Shown: positions 11,754-22,577 of the stretch, piece by piece
Layout of the letters: the number at the start of each line of letters is the position of its first letter
Position numbering within the stretch: the stretch's first letter is position 1
Source: Cerrena zonata
Lineage: Eukaryota; Basidiomycota; Agaricomycetes; Polyporales; Cerrenaceae
DNA length: 64,000 nt
Reading direction: 5' to 3'
NCBI GenBank assembly: GCA_038087015.1
Contig: JASBNA010000071.1
Location: 150,617 to 214,616 of the forward strand
Notes under the pieces: model-generated
What the model saw: the letters and a program-made list of their open reading frames with translations, nothing else
What the model was told of the DNA's origin: nothing
The model's database searches: none
Position numbers and translations under genes: made by a program

Positions 11754-12930
11754 TATTATTTCGAATGGGTTCAACCCGAACGCGTAGACTTTAAGTAGCC
11801 TGCCAGTGGGTCACAGCGCCTCCATCCCAAATATGGTAATAATGTCTCCGTGATGACGTTTATATATGATCTCAGCCATATGATCCAGAGAATCATGGGC
11901 AAGATCACTGCAGACCTTACCAATACTCCAGTCCGAGTCACTGTGTGCTGACTCGATGTGAGATAAACAACGGTGTGGCTACATACAAATCCGACCAGCT
12001 ATCAGTTTGTGATATGGTGTGTCTGGAATATGATACCATACGCTTAAGCACACTACTACACCATCAAAATAAGTACTCTATACATGTTGACCGTTGACTA
12101 CCGACGATCATACACAGATGTTTAGGTGGGCTAGAATCTAACCTCCATTGTTCTCAGGTTGGTAATAGTTCAATAAAACTGCATCCATTGTCCGCTAATC
12201 ATGATCTGTCTCGATGAGAATCGATTACAAACACTTCTTCACCTTCTTCCACCCACAATACAAGCTTATTATGGACGATGACGAATATAACGCAACTGGC
12301 ATTCTTCGCGAAGAGAAGTTCAAGAGATCTGATCTCACCTCCTCCGTAATATCCCAGGGTTCAACGTTGGCTGGCAGTCCGTATGATCATTTGATTCCTG
12401 ATTTTGGCATTTTATGGATACCCTACCATCATGAGGGTAAAAGGAGATACTGATTACATATTTATCCCTTGCTTTGTAGGCTCCACGGCTGGTTAAGGTG
12501 TTCTAAGATATTTGACAGTCAAAAGTTGGATATGACAGACGAAAGGACGACCAACATTGTAATTAGTACAGCGAGAGAGATAGCTCGCAAGAATCCAGAA
12601 TTCTGCAGGGTGGGATTAAGGCCACGGTAGACCATTCCCCGGAGTCGAGGTCCAAGTTGTATCTGTATAGCGAAAAGGTACTAGCCACAAAAGTTTTAGA
12701 AAATGATATTCTGCGGCTATGGTTTGGCATTCTCATGTGCTTTCACAACCAGCCATGATCAAATAGTCGCAGATAGAAGTAGGAATAGGATGACGTTTTA
12801 AAAGGATACTATATTACAAAAGGGGGATCATGAGAGGATGTGAAGGTATAAAGCTCGTTGGGTAAGGCTCGCTTTCAGCCTCTGGTACGTTTGAAAGGAA
12901 TTATTGGGTAGGAAAGCTCGGCTATCGTAT
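11754..12930. other. Intergenic between tandem paralogues
   Basis: The stretch contains the promoter of paralogue 1 and the duplicated 3' flank of paralogue 2. An open frame at 12214-12453 has no supporting splice or domain evidence. I see nothing else that I can name. Confidence 0.35.
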
Positions 12931-13533
12931 CTATCGTCTCCTCCTTGGAGGCGGCTGTGCAGGAATGCGTCAGCAAGCACGACTCGGAGAAAGAAAAATT
13001 GAAAGACATACCAGCTGGGCCCCACTAAGATCGCTAGGATACCACTTTGGCTCAGTATCCGTCTCGAAAGTATCCTTGAACTTCTGGATCATCGCCTCGT
13101 CCTGAGCCGCATCTATCGCCCACTGTGCCAAGTTGTGCGTAAACCAAAATAAGCATCCGATCATATGACCCTCCGGATCAGCCTCCCTGAGGTTGATATC
13201 GCTGAAATGACGGACCCCAGTGCATTGACGGATGTAAGCTACTGCGGGCCACAATTTGTGGTCGTCGTCGGGGTGGGCTTTCCCCTTCCTGACAACGAAC
13301 TCTTCTAGCCATACTATAGAGACCGCATATCCAAAGCCGTATTTTCGGAGGCCTCCATGTTGATATACTTTCACGCTGTCGAGGCCTGGCCTTATTACTG
13401 GCAGCGGTGTTCTCTGAATTGCAAGTTGGGGGGCGGGCTCAGAGGTAGATGGTTCGTCGCAGGTTTCGCTAGGTCGGATCAGTAACCAATCTATATAGTT
13501 CATCTAACACAACGGTGAATATACGTACCTCAT
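12931..13533 (-). CDS. Unknown protein, tandem paralogue 2
   Basis: Three exons fit in phase: 13529-13533 (ATGAG), 13012-13468 and 12931-12954, giving 161 residues. The core is clearly homologous to the gene at 11164-11753 (for example IRPGLDSVKVYQHGGLRKYG, GCLFWFTHNLAQWAIDAAQDE, FETDTEPKWYPSDLSGA), with scattered replacements such as VWLEEFVVRKGKAHPDDDH. The last exon encodes PPPRRRR and a stop at the position homologous to paralogue 1. Conservation of frame and splice sites with diverged introns suggests that both copies are or were functional. No function is assigned. Confidence 0.7.
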
Positions 13534-13689
13534 GATATCAAAGTTCAAGTCCAAGCTACAAATAAGATGAAGGTAAGATGATAAGCAGGTCCCACGCCTT
13601 TGACCACGACTCACCATCAGTCTCGTAAACCAGACGTAAGAATATAGAAAGTGACCAGTCGGACTTTAAAATTACATTGCAAAGACCTT

Positions 13690-14310
13690 TTCATAGCCCT
13701 TCGCACTGGGTATAACCCAGTACTTTTACTTAGAAAAAAATGTGGGTAAATTTATGTAAAGATGTTTAAACTGTCACACGCTTTATGTAATTAAAAAATG
13801 AAATAAGATTCAAAAATTGTACTCAATCTTCTGAGCACCAAGACTGTTGAAAAACTCAAACATCATTTATGTTTCTTTCCCAACATCATAACCTGAATTA
13901 GAATCCCATTTTGTAATTTACAAAAGTGTATAAAAAACACATATTTCATTTTTGATTCATTTTTTGTGGCCTTAAAATTCTAGACAAAATTCAAACTCTT
14001 GCTTCATAATTTAGACAGTAAGATTTATTCTAAAAAGTCAGAATTTTCTCAGCACTTGTCAGGTCTAAAGATTGTAGACAATGTTTAAAACTTTGTGCAG
14101 TTTTTAATCACTCAAAATTCTGATTCTTTAACCCATTTTTTGAGAGTAAAATATGTCCCTAATTGCAGACTTTTTACAGAGATATTTGATTAAATTCACA
14201 TAACATTGGTTCCTCAAAAGATTTCTACAAAAAGACAACATTTGGTCACACAATTTCTGCAAGATTTTGTTTTGCAACTATTTTAGAGTTTTGTCCAAAA
14301 GAAAATCCTG
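13690..14310. other. AT-rich block
   Basis: About 620 bp is strikingly A+T-rich compared with its surroundings, with many A and T runs, no open frame of note and few G or C runs. It separates the conserved gene region on its left from the duplicated island on its right. Its origin (decayed transposon, organelle insertion, structural DNA) cannot be told from the sequence alone. Confidence 0.6.
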
Positions 14311-14390
14311 GACTGACTGACCGACTGACCGACAGACTGATAGACTGATAGACTGACTGATAGACTGACTGTCGGACTGACTGACCGACC
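14311..14390 (+). repeat. GACT/GATA-type tetranucleotide microsatellite
   Basis: About 80 bp of imperfect four-base units (gact, gacc, gata) lies immediately after the AT-rich block. Confidence 0.9.
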
Positions 14391-14506
14391 ATACTCAGAT
14401 AAATAGATTGACAGACTAGTTTGTTAGCTCGTAGTTCACGTAGAATACACGAAGAATCTAATTATAACAAAAGTTACATGATATCCTGTCGACGAACAAA
14501 TATCAA

Positions 14507-14540
14507 TACGTGAGATGACACAAAGTCAATCTCTGACCAA
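14507..14540 (-). repeat. Twin-hairpin element, single-hairpin relic
   Basis: On the minus strand GAGATTGAC-TTTGT-GTCATCTC forms a hairpin with a TNNGY loop. The inner pairs are TGAC/GTCA where the standard copies have CGAC/GTCG. No upstream box or second hairpin is visible. Confidence 0.55.
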
Positions 14541-14639
14541 AAAAACAAGAGCCCAGTTTACAGGAGAGGCCGACAAGCACAACAGAAGATGCGAAACTGA
14601 GTCAAAACATAATATTAGAAAGGAATAAGCAGGGATGTA

Positions 14640-14910
14640 TTACAGCTTCGACTTGAGCTCCAACAGTAAGTTGAGCAGCAGAGCAATCACCGTCGACAAG
14701 GCAATTACTACCCACCAATTCCCTCCCAGCTGTCCACCGGCTACACTCGGAGCACTATCTTCTTTCTTCTCTGGTCGTCAAGAGAACAAAAAAGACCCGT
14801 TAGTAATAAAGGCATATATTGAGCCTATGATCTTACCTTCCTCGAACAAGATAATCTTCTTCGATGTCGCGGTTACAATAAGGAACTTGTCGTCATAAGC
14901 CTAGGGATTC
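14640..14910 (-). pseudogene. 3' fragment of WD40-anchor gene
   Basis: Only the last two exons of the WD40-type membrane-anchored gene at 62361-63827 are present here, in the opposite orientation. The frame that ends with the anchor (WWVVIALSTVIALLLNLLLE) and the stop codon are preserved. A 9-bp in-frame deletion shortens the segment before the intron. Upstream of 14,912 the similarity stops abruptly inside the preceding intron, so no complete gene can be expressed from here. Confidence 0.8.
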
Positions 14911-14912
14911 AG

Positions 14913-16290
14913 AGGTGCAGAATAGAGAATGATACGTTAGCGGACAGCCTACCACGAGTCAGTCTCACGATAAATAATTTCGCGGGTCGTGTCTTCGACA
15001 GAGGATACGGGGTGACTTGTTGGTTTCCTTCGACACACCGCGCTTTAGTGTTGCTAGATGAGAGTCTAAGCTACAGACTACACCAGGGTGGGTAATATAT
15101 ATTACGCACTTGTAAAAATAAAACTCGAGTTGTGAGCCGCGACACCTACAAGAAGTGTAGGTTTCCGAGTCGAAAGGTCAGTACGAGAGAACGCGGGACA
15201 ACCAGGTAGGCACTGATCTGGACATAGATTGTGACGGTTACAGGACAGGTCGAAGTTGTACCGATCTCGCGGTAAGTCGAGATTCAGAATGACAAATGCC
15301 AGTTCTCGCAGGAACACGGCATATCTTCGTGGTTGCGACTTGTAACGGGGAACACGGGGACTGAGACAGGAGTCATGATTTCCCCCTTGAGAAGAGGGGT
15401 GGACGTGATAGGAATGGTGACCACCATTATGATAGCGAGGACCCTGAATGCGAGGGCGACAAGATCGTGAACGGAACATGAAGCCGAAGGGGAGACGGAA
15501 GCCATGCTGAGCACAACAAGACAATTACTCAGACAGTGTCCGAATACAACGTTCTCAGCAATACGAGTGAATCATGGACCAAATCGATCATGTGTATTGA
15601 CTCGAGATCGCTTAGTTTCCGTCGGTCAGATTGAAATATCTCTGCATGATGAGGTGGAGGTTGACCTATGCAGCGATTCGAGTTACCAATTCGCATTCTA
15701 ACCGACCGTGTTAGCAACAATATGAGGTGATTCACGAGGATATTGCGTTGACCTTCATATTGGACTTCTATACACCTCCTGATGATGCGGTCAGTCTCTC
15801 CGTTCTTCTATGCGAGATCGGGAGCGTTTCGGACTTCTGATGGCGAGCTTTCCTCGGTGAGCTCAACATGCATGTTTGCAAGCTAGCATAAAGGTTGAGC
15901 GGGATAAAATACAAAGTGTACCACTTACATAGTTCTCCTTGGGCTTATTTTCGAGTTTCTGCGCAGCTTCTACATGTTCTGATTGGAGATGCGATGCTCA
16001 TGTTAGTACCTGCTGCAAGGAAAACCACCGAGTGAAAACGTACCGGAAGATAGGGTCTCTTCAAGGGTTTTACATAGGTATAGCCTACCACGTGTTGGTT
16101 CCTATTCATGGGATTAAAGACAGAAATAGAAAGGAGAACACTTACGAGGGGTGCCCACCGACAGCCAAACACAAGGCCTACGTGAGCGAGAGTGACGATA
16201 CACGAAGCTCAAGCACGACTGACAATCAACTCGGTGGTTGAAGAAAATACGTGAGGGTAGTAGCTAGAAAGAAGTCCGAAACAGCGCGTA
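14913..16290. other. No gene convincingly supported
   Basis: There are several overlapping short open frames but no consistent multi-exon model. One minus-strand exon-like piece near 15,939-16,000 reads EAAQKLENKPKENY before a GTAAGT donor and could be a relic of a gene. A Met-led frame near 15,284-15,514 has one hydrophobic stretch but no support. Confidence 0.3.
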
Positions 16291-16388
16291 AACAACACTA
16301 AGTCGTCCAAAGCCAGAGAGCGACAAGACGACGCACAGTCAATCTTGTCACTCTAGGCAAAAACGAGCCGCTAAGGTTTCCGCTGTCG
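16291..16388 (-). repeat. Twin-hairpin element, divergent copy
   Basis: Read on the minus strand it has the box AACCTTAGCGG, then hairpin 1 with stem GACAAGA/TCTTGTC and loop TGTGC, then hairpin 2 with GACGAC/GTTGTT and loop TTAGT. The G-C to A-T exchange in stem 1 is compensated on both sides. It lies 235 bp upstream of the small three-exon gene at 16623. Confidence 0.75.
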
Positions 16389-16622
16389 TGTACTAATATA
16401 ACGGGCTGGAGAAAGCTGAAGAACGAAGGGAGAGGGTGTGATGTTGAGTGTTACGTTAAGCATTGAAACGATGAGGTGGAAATAGAGTTCGAACCGCCAG
16501 TGATAGCCTCACCTTCTACTCGCGCTTCCGGACAGGACCGCTGTTGTGTTTCCTTTCTTCCACTAGATCGATCACATTATATACCCCATCTGTTTTCCAC
16601 TGAGGCATCGTTTGGTCGCGCA

Positions 16623-16980
16623 ATGAGCAACTTATTCTCTTCTCAGGTGTGTCTTTCTTCTCTTCCCGTTTGCCGTTTGTCTCACCGTGGGCAGGAAACG
16701 TTGGTCAACCTGACCGCCGACGAGGTCGAATGGCGTCGTACCTTGAACTCATCTTCCCGAGCCGGCAATACCGATGCAGCTGAGGTATGTGAACGTTTTC
16801 TTTGAATCCTTCGTGTGCTGACCTTCGTACTAGCTTGTCGACGCCGACGAAAATGGTCTCACCCTCCGTCAACGTATCTTGCGTCTTACTCGCGCTGTAA
16901 AACGTTCCGCCAAGCACCAGCTCCAATCCGCGAAACACGGACTCGTTAGGGTGGTTAGGCAGGTGGTGGGACAGTCATAA
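16623..16980 (+). CDS. Small basic-tail protein, divergent family member
   Basis: Three exons in phase, 16623-16646, 16695-16784 and 16834-16980, encode 86 residues. Exon 1 is MSNLFSSQ, exon 2 begins ETLVNLTADEVEWRRTLNSS, and exon 3 contains LRQRILRLTRAVKRSAKHQL followed by QSAKHGLVRVVRQVV. The same exon plan and the motifs ETLVN, QRIL..TRA, LQS.KHGLVRV recur in the genes at 27488, 42895 and 60256. Residue identity outside these motifs is low while frame and splice sites are kept, which indicates purifying selection. The C-terminus is strongly basic and could bind nucleic acid or a membrane surface; I do not recognise the family. A twin-hairpin element lies upstream here and next to two other copies. 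Confidence 0.7.
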
Positions 16981-17334
16981 GCTGGGCTTCTCTTCTTACT
17001 TTTCTTGCTTTTCTTGATGTCGTTCCATTCTTGCTTGATATCGTTCGTTCCTTTCGTGGTTGATAACACTTCTTTCTTGCTATCTTGTTACTATCCCTTT
17101 CTTGCTATTTTGTTACTATCCCTTTCTTGCTATATCCCTCCTCATCCTGTGTTCTTTGGTTAGTCTGAAATCATTGCCGACTCGCATGTAAGATACTAGT
17201 CATACTCATACCACAAACCTTTGTGGGCGTAACGCATGCTTGGGACCAGACAAGTCAGTTGCTATCTATAGTGTGTAGCCTCGACGATCACCGGCTAACA
17301 CGTTACATTCTGAACTGGAGTCCATCACCTAAAT
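16981..17334. other. 3' flank with a 25-bp minisatellite
   Basis: The T-rich 3' flank of the small gene includes about 2.6 tandem copies of a 25-bp unit (starting tttcttgctat) between roughly 17,073 and 17,138. I see no gene. Confidence 0.5.
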
Positions 17335-17379
17335 ATGCACTCGTGTGTCTCTACACAGAACCCAGGGTTACGTCCGCGC

Positions 17380-18040
17380 CAGGGACTATCTGTGGAGAAT
17401 GAAACTTTAGTAGTCTATATCAGTGGAGGATATAGCAACAAGAAGAGAGACATACCTCGTACAGCCTGTTGCGCATGGTTCGGACACGACCACCTGCTAA
17501 ATATAATAAAACGCATTGAAGTGGGTTCCAAACCAGCGGCGGATATAGCGGCTGTACTACTTGCAGTGCAGAGGGCCCCAAACTTCGCCCCCCTACACAT
17601 CGTGACCACATCAGCGTACATTATGGAAATCTTCACCAAACACTAATGAAATGGGAGGCGAAAGGCTGGACCGACATCAAGAACGAAACCCTGATAAGGG
17701 CAACACTGGCAAGGTTAAGACGACGGTCAGCGGTCACCACTTTCAAGTGGACCAAGAAGGATGAGGCTAGCCTCGAAAACGAAGAGGCTGCGACGCGAGC
17801 CAGAAATGCATCAACAGGCCAGGAGCGAGAGGAACTGGACACTTCAATCGCAGAGTCTTTCAACCTAACAGGCCTGGAATTAGCCACAGCGAGCCAAGCC
17901 CTCATATACCGACACATCCGCAAAGAAAAGAACCCTGAACCACGTATGGCTGTGGAAAAAAACATGGAATGAATTCGAGACGAAATAAAGAAACGGACGG
18001 GGAGGACGCCGAATCACACACATATATGGAAATCACTCAT
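17380..18040 (+). pseudogene. LINE retrotransposon remnant, RNase H part
   Basis: The frames read as the RNase H domain of a non-LTR retrotransposon polyprotein: ADIAAVLLAVQRAPNFAPLH, then KWEAKGWTDIKN and LIRATLARLRRRSAVTTFKW. The element is dead. The first catalytic aspartate position reads VVYISGG instead of a YTDGS-like motif, and the later VTDSAY-like motif reads VTTSAY. The frame shifts at FTKH/MKWEAKGW, and CGA appears to have become TGA at about 17,970, just before the segment IRDEIKKRTGRTPNHTHIWK. No reverse transcriptase domain is visible upstream. The element is interrupted at about 18,035 and resumes at about 19,640. Confidence 0.8.
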
Positions 18041-19640
18041 CACAGCAGTCGTTCTATGGCTTTCGTTGATAACCTCGAGCCCACTGTAAGCTCGTTCTAA
18101 AAGTTCTGGCATGACTAGGTTTGGCTCTAGCATAGCTAATAGTTGGAGAGCGCCTTGCGCATAGCTGGAAGAAAGAGGATCTTTGGCAAACATTGCGAGC
18201 AATGTAGGTGTACGAAGGGTGGTAATGAAAGCATGCCGGATCGCAGGTGTGAGTCGTCGACCCTAGAGATGGTTCGTCATGTGAAGGAAGGGTCGGGAAA
18301 AATTATGTTTCGGGCTTACCACAGGTGTTTTGCAGGTTCGGACTTTCTCTTCGTTCCACCTCTTGCAAAACTCCACAGCAAGCCGATGCACGAAACCCGT
18401 CAGCTATTTTATGGGTTAATACATACCCTAGAACCACCGCGTAACGACTCACAGCCAAAGTCCAATGTCCAGAATTCGATGGGTGGAAATACGATTCGGT
18501 ACTTGTGATCAACCTATCGAGAGAGTCCATGGCACGAGAGCCCGCGAGGAAACCTGGGCTGGCAATATCAGTCCTTAAAGGCCCATCGAGTGACATCGAA
18601 AAAACTATGATCTTCGCCAGTGCGTCTGCAAGTAGGTTTTAAGACGAAACTTTTCAAATGTAGGACGGAATACATACCGAACTGGCTGATGAACTTTCTG
18701 ATTCTCAATGACTGACGATTTCCCATGGTATCGGCATGGGTAGCGGTCGTACTCGCACCCTAATGTCTGTGTTCGCAGATTGATCAAGTTATTCAGAAAA
18801 AAGAATCTCACCTTGACGACTCCCACTGGTACATCTGGTACATTGTCAGCTCTCATCATTCTCCAAGTGAATGTTGAAATTCCTCACTCATAGGATTAAG
18901 TGTGTGGCCAATCAGGATGGACCACTCGGCCTCTGACCAGATACCAACATCCTTATAGTCGGCAGCTGCTTCACCAGCGTCGCCAGATTTACCTGCGACA
19001 AATTCTTCTGATAACACCCCGCACAGGTCGAACAATCGGTCATCAGTTATGGAGGAGTTAAAGGTTTCCCATAATCTAAAGAAAGTCGGCATGTAAAGAT
19101 GCGGATTAGCAGCGGGCAAGGAGGATGTCATCACAGGTATCATAGTCAAAATTGTCTGAGATATATATATTAGTTTACCTCAAGAATAGCCTTGCACTAC
19201 ACGTACATCCTTTGTGACCATTGGAACGAACGCTGACAACATATTGGGGATTTCTTCAGTAGGGTAATATCTGCTACTATGTTCAGCTACGTAGAGAAGG
19301 ATGTTGATCATATTCCGTCTACAAGATCTCAGATGTAATTTCATTGACTCAATATTTCAATGGTAAACGTACGAAGATTATTGGAACCGTTTCTTTGGCC
19401 AAAGTTCCTTTTGCAAGACTCGCCATAACGGCTCCCAGGGTAGTTGGTGGATTCCAATCGCCTCCTTTGATCGGCTTTGCTACAGAGAAGACGAGAGATC
19501 ATGTCAGCCCAGCTTCTCACAACACGAGGCTCAAGCCCAGGAACAAGACAAAGCTCATAGTAGAGTCGAACAAGTTTGGCACGAATGGCAGTCGTCATTG
19601 TGTAGCGTAATAATAGCCAGCTACATTCGGATGAATGGTT
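18010..19640 (-). pseudogene. Proteasome activator BLM10/PA200 gene fragment
   Basis: Minus-strand frames match the HEAT-repeat proteasome activator Blm10/PA200: MPELLERAYSGLEVINESHR after KDPLSSSYAQGALQLLAML, further upstream NPHLYMPTFFRLWETFNSSI, and at the 5' end RAKLVRLYYELCLVPGLEPR with VVRSWADMISRLL. Blm10 proteins are about 1,800-2,000 residues; only an internal part of some 400 residues is present, so it cannot work as an activator. Intron-like gaps with donor and acceptor sites remain (for example between the exon ending near 19,200 and the one starting near 19,149). The fragment was therefore captured as genomic DNA, not as a retrocopy. It sits antisense inside the LINE remnant. Exact borders with the LINE are uncertain by some tens of bases. 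Confidence 0.8.
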
Positions 19641-20590
19641 TAGAATACCATTCAGGACTTTGAGCGATACTTGTTGTGGCTTACCAGGGACAAGGCTTTC
19701 AGCCGGCCCAGATCAGACTTCCTCTGGAAAATACTGCATGGTGCCCACAAAGTTCGAAAATTTTGGACGAAACTTGCCGGGTATGAAGATAGAGGGATCT
19801 GCCTGAGATGTAAGATAGCTGAAGACATGGAACACATACTATTCAAGTGTAACGCTCCCGGACAGCGACTAGTATGGCGGCTTGCACAAATCCTGTGGAG
19901 CAGGACGAAGAGGAACTGGCGTGGCAGAAACTTGGGCCTCCTACTTGGAAGTGCGCTCGTACCCTTCCCACAACCACCAGAGACAACCCTAGAAGCCAAC
20001 AAACTCCATGAGACGGGCAGACAGCCAAAGGGGAAGAAAAAGAAACGACGGACCAACGATAGATCGACAACGAATGGCGCTCAGAGACTGTACATGATCC
20101 TACTCTCAGAGTCCGCGTACTTCATATGGAAGCTACGCAACGAGCGTCGCATCAAGCATGCATCCAACCCGGATTTTGAGCATGCCGCGACCGAGATCGA
20201 GAACCGATGGTTTAGCATGATTAACACCCGCTTGACGCTAGACAGAGCGATGGCGAACAAAAAGAAACTGGTAAACAGGCAATAGACCCCAACCTAGTTC
20301 TCAAAACACGGAATGGCGTACTCCATAGCGAAGACAGACTTCCAGACGACTGGATTCGTACTCCTGGGGTTTTAGTGGGTAGGGGGTATCCAGAGGCGGG
20401 CGTGAACAAGCACCGTTGATGAAGGGTACCAGAGTCCCACACTGTTCACTGAAAGGTGAGCGTGCGTAACTGCATTTTTCCCCTTCGGTAGATCGCCCGG
20501 TTACGCCGGGATATAGCTTGACCTCTCAGAACTAACCAAGTTAGTTTCTGAACGGTCGTTAATAGCTCTTCCAAACAAAAAAAGAAGGGC
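19640..20590 (+). pseudogene. LINE retrotransposon remnant, zinc-binding C-terminus and 3' end
   Basis: This continues the LINE polyprotein. DFLWKILHGAHKVRKFWTKL and ICLRCKIAEDMEHILFKCNA form the CCHC-like zinc-binding segment found after RNase H in fungal LINEs. The frame breaks once near 20,280 and resumes as LPDDWIRTPGVLVGRGYPEA, ending about 20,417. A 3' UTR-like stretch and an A-rich end (ccaaacaaaaaaagaag) follow near 20,570-20,590. The open frame is otherwise long, so decay here is lighter than in the RNase H part. Confidence 0.75.
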
Positions 20591-20689
20591 ACTCGTGGTA
20601 CGTGATATAATGGCAATCAATCCCCGGTCCCTCGAACTACAACCGCTGCAAAATCATAGAACTCGGAATTCTTACCAAACTCTTGTGAC

Positions 20690-21310
20690 AGACGATGGAA
20701 CAACTATTTGCCCAATTCCTCTAGAAAGGTCTTGCTAGTTGGCGATTTTGGAGTACGGAAGATAGCTCATTGATACTACGCTGGAATTGGTGTACAACGG
20801 TAGCAGCAGTCCCTGTAGAGGATATGTCAATAGCTTCCCCAAGTATCACAGTGCAATGACTCTCCTGAGGTATAAGCATGTCGAGAGACAAAGGGCTTAC
20901 TGCCCCGCACTTCATCTGTATGAGGAATGACGAGGAAGTATTCCGAGCTAGAGCAACGAACTTACCTCGAACTCATACCTATTAGAGTAAGGAGGGCGTC
21001 GATGTCGATTACATCCGTATATGGACGCTGGAGTAGAAGATAGTCAGCAGGAAGCCTGACACGGTACCAGACGTAGACATACCAGATTTGGTTCATGGAA
21101 CCTGAGCCAGATTGGGCGACAATGAGGGCCCATAGGGCATATTGGAACAGATCATTGGCAAGATTGAGTGTATAGCACCTCTAGCGGCTAATGATCACGG
21201 AGAGTTCGAATACCGAAGAACATCTTGTGAAAAGACCATATTTTGGCATGGCACGTCCTTGAGCGGTACTGTACCAAGCTGGTATGATTCGAGTACGCGA
21301 AAGCCAGGCC
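20690..21310 (-). pseudogene. Degraded MYND zinc-finger gene
   Basis: The pieces parallel the intact MYND gene at 28616-29386. SLVQYRSRTCHAKIWSFHKM corresponds to SLVQYCSRTCQRTMWSSHKI, with a zinc-binding Cys changed to Arg. A frameshifted FQYALWALIVAQSGSGSMNQ corresponds to LSQYAIWALNIAFIGASMTN. The last exon starts MKCGAVSPLSLD as in the intact gene (MKCGVVRPS) and ends near 20,690. A stop follows the zinc-finger segment directly. The first exon was not found. I consider it non-functional. Confidence 0.65.
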
Positions 21311-21399
21311 ATGAATGATGAGCGTACTAGCATCGTGAGCATTTCCGTAGATGTCGGTAGACGACGTATACATAAGCATCCACGCCAACATACGGTAGC

Positions 21400-21610
21400 A
21401 TTTACACACCTCCATCAGACACCTTTGTCTTGGCGATCTGAACAACCAGTGAGGAATAGAAAAAGATGGAATCGGCAGAGGATCCGACTCGACTATCCTC
21501 GTCATTTCGGCAAGAGTAAGGCCATTTCCCGATGGTATAGGACCAGGTACCTGAGCTGTGTTTAGCTATGACGGACAGTGACTTTGATATGAATCTTCTG
21601 GCAGTAAACA
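21400..21610 (+). pseudogene. Relic of the gene at 29595-30309
   Basis: The nucleotide sequence resembles 29,830-30,000, for example around gatccgactc and tttcggcaag. The reading frame used by the intact relative is closed by a TGA shortly after the start of similarity. Together with the MYND relic to its left it repeats the head-to-head arrangement seen at 28.6-30.3 kb, so the pair seems to have been copied as a unit. Confidence 0.5.
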
Positions 21611-21808
21611 TGACTTCACCTGTGATCTAAATAAGAATACGGATTAATTTTGAAATTGGCGTTGGTCACCACGAGCTGCCACGAGTCAGCCTCGAGTCTG
21701 AGCCACTCCCGCCACTGATAGCTACATATATAGACACGGTGAGTGGGCCACCCGGTACATTGTAGAAACAGTTTCTTACCAGCACTCCCTTCCATAAACT
21801 TTCCCGTC

Positions 21809-22577
21809 ATGCTACCAAACGGACATCGATTCCAACTCAGCTTCGACATCTCCCATGGGGATGCTCCTACGGTGGTTCAGCTCCCAATCATCGAATATGT
21901 GGCACAAGTGAAGGACGAGAAACTGCAAAAGGAGGTGGCATTCAGGTGGGTCACGCGAGCTTGGCCATATAGTCAGACGATATACTGATTGAGATTAGGG
22001 ATGAAAACTCACAAATAAAGACAGAAGTAGACTCCGATAATTCTTACGTCGATGACGCTGTAGTCGACGGTACACACCGCCACTCAGCTGTGTCCCCCAG
22101 ACGTGCAGTGGCTCGGTCCTCTACACCTCGAGACAAGGGATCAGTCGGCCGTAACAACGAGGTGAGAGAAATGTCTTGAACAAAAGCAATACCGTCATTG
22201 ACATTATTTGATAGTTCAAGAATGTTTCGTCTAGACAAGCGATCAAGATGAGAAATCTGAAGCATTGGATCCATTGGTTTCAGACCGAAAGTGACGAACC
22301 AGCCCATATGCCGCCGCCTGGGCCTTGGCCCGCAGACAAAGGACTTCGATACCATGACTTGTATATGCAACGCGCGGAGAATGGCGCACTAAAGGTGTGG
22401 AGGTATCTCCCGAACAACACTGGCGAAGACGGTAAATGGGTGCGATTGAGGGTGGGCGCAGAGGTCGACGTACCTGGATTGGCAGGACCTAGAGTTTTTG
22501 TCATCAATAAGCAGGGCAAGCCATCTTTCGTTCTGCAGGGAACAGTAAATAAGCTATACAACGAGCTGGAGAAGTAG
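21809..22577 (+). CDS. Unrecognised 220-aa protein (copy 1)
   Basis: Three exons fit in phase: 21809-21945, 21999-22161 and 22215-22577. The N-terminal part reads MLPNGHRFQLSFDISHGDAP. A polar middle (SAVSPRRAVARSSTPRDKGS) is probably disordered. The C-terminal part contains LKHWIHWFQTESDEPAHMPP and VFVINKQGKPSFVLQGTVNK and looks globular. An acceptor-like cttaccag just before the ATG allows an additional 5' exon. An identical gene lies at 61411-62179 on the minus strand. I do not recognise the family. Confidence 0.65.

Larger units (their letters stand above)
14467..14912 (-). repeat. Inverted copy of the window's right end (WD40 gene 3' region)
   Basis: Read on the minus strand this segment matches 63555-64000. 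Paired positions add to 78,467 up to a 9-bp deletion near 14,845, and the match runs off the right edge of the window. It includes a single hairpin of the twin-hairpin family at about 14,507-14,540. The left boundary of the match cannot be set because the partner is cut by the window end. Confidence 0.85.

Noticed and set aside
15102..15524. A 140-codon minus-strand frame
   Set aside because: Two overlapping frames are equally open, no splice model or domain fits, and the composition is irregular.
21284..21565. A 93-codon plus-strand frame
   Set aside because: It runs antisense through the MYND relic and then into the relic of the 29.6-kb gene in a different frame, so it is not a gene.
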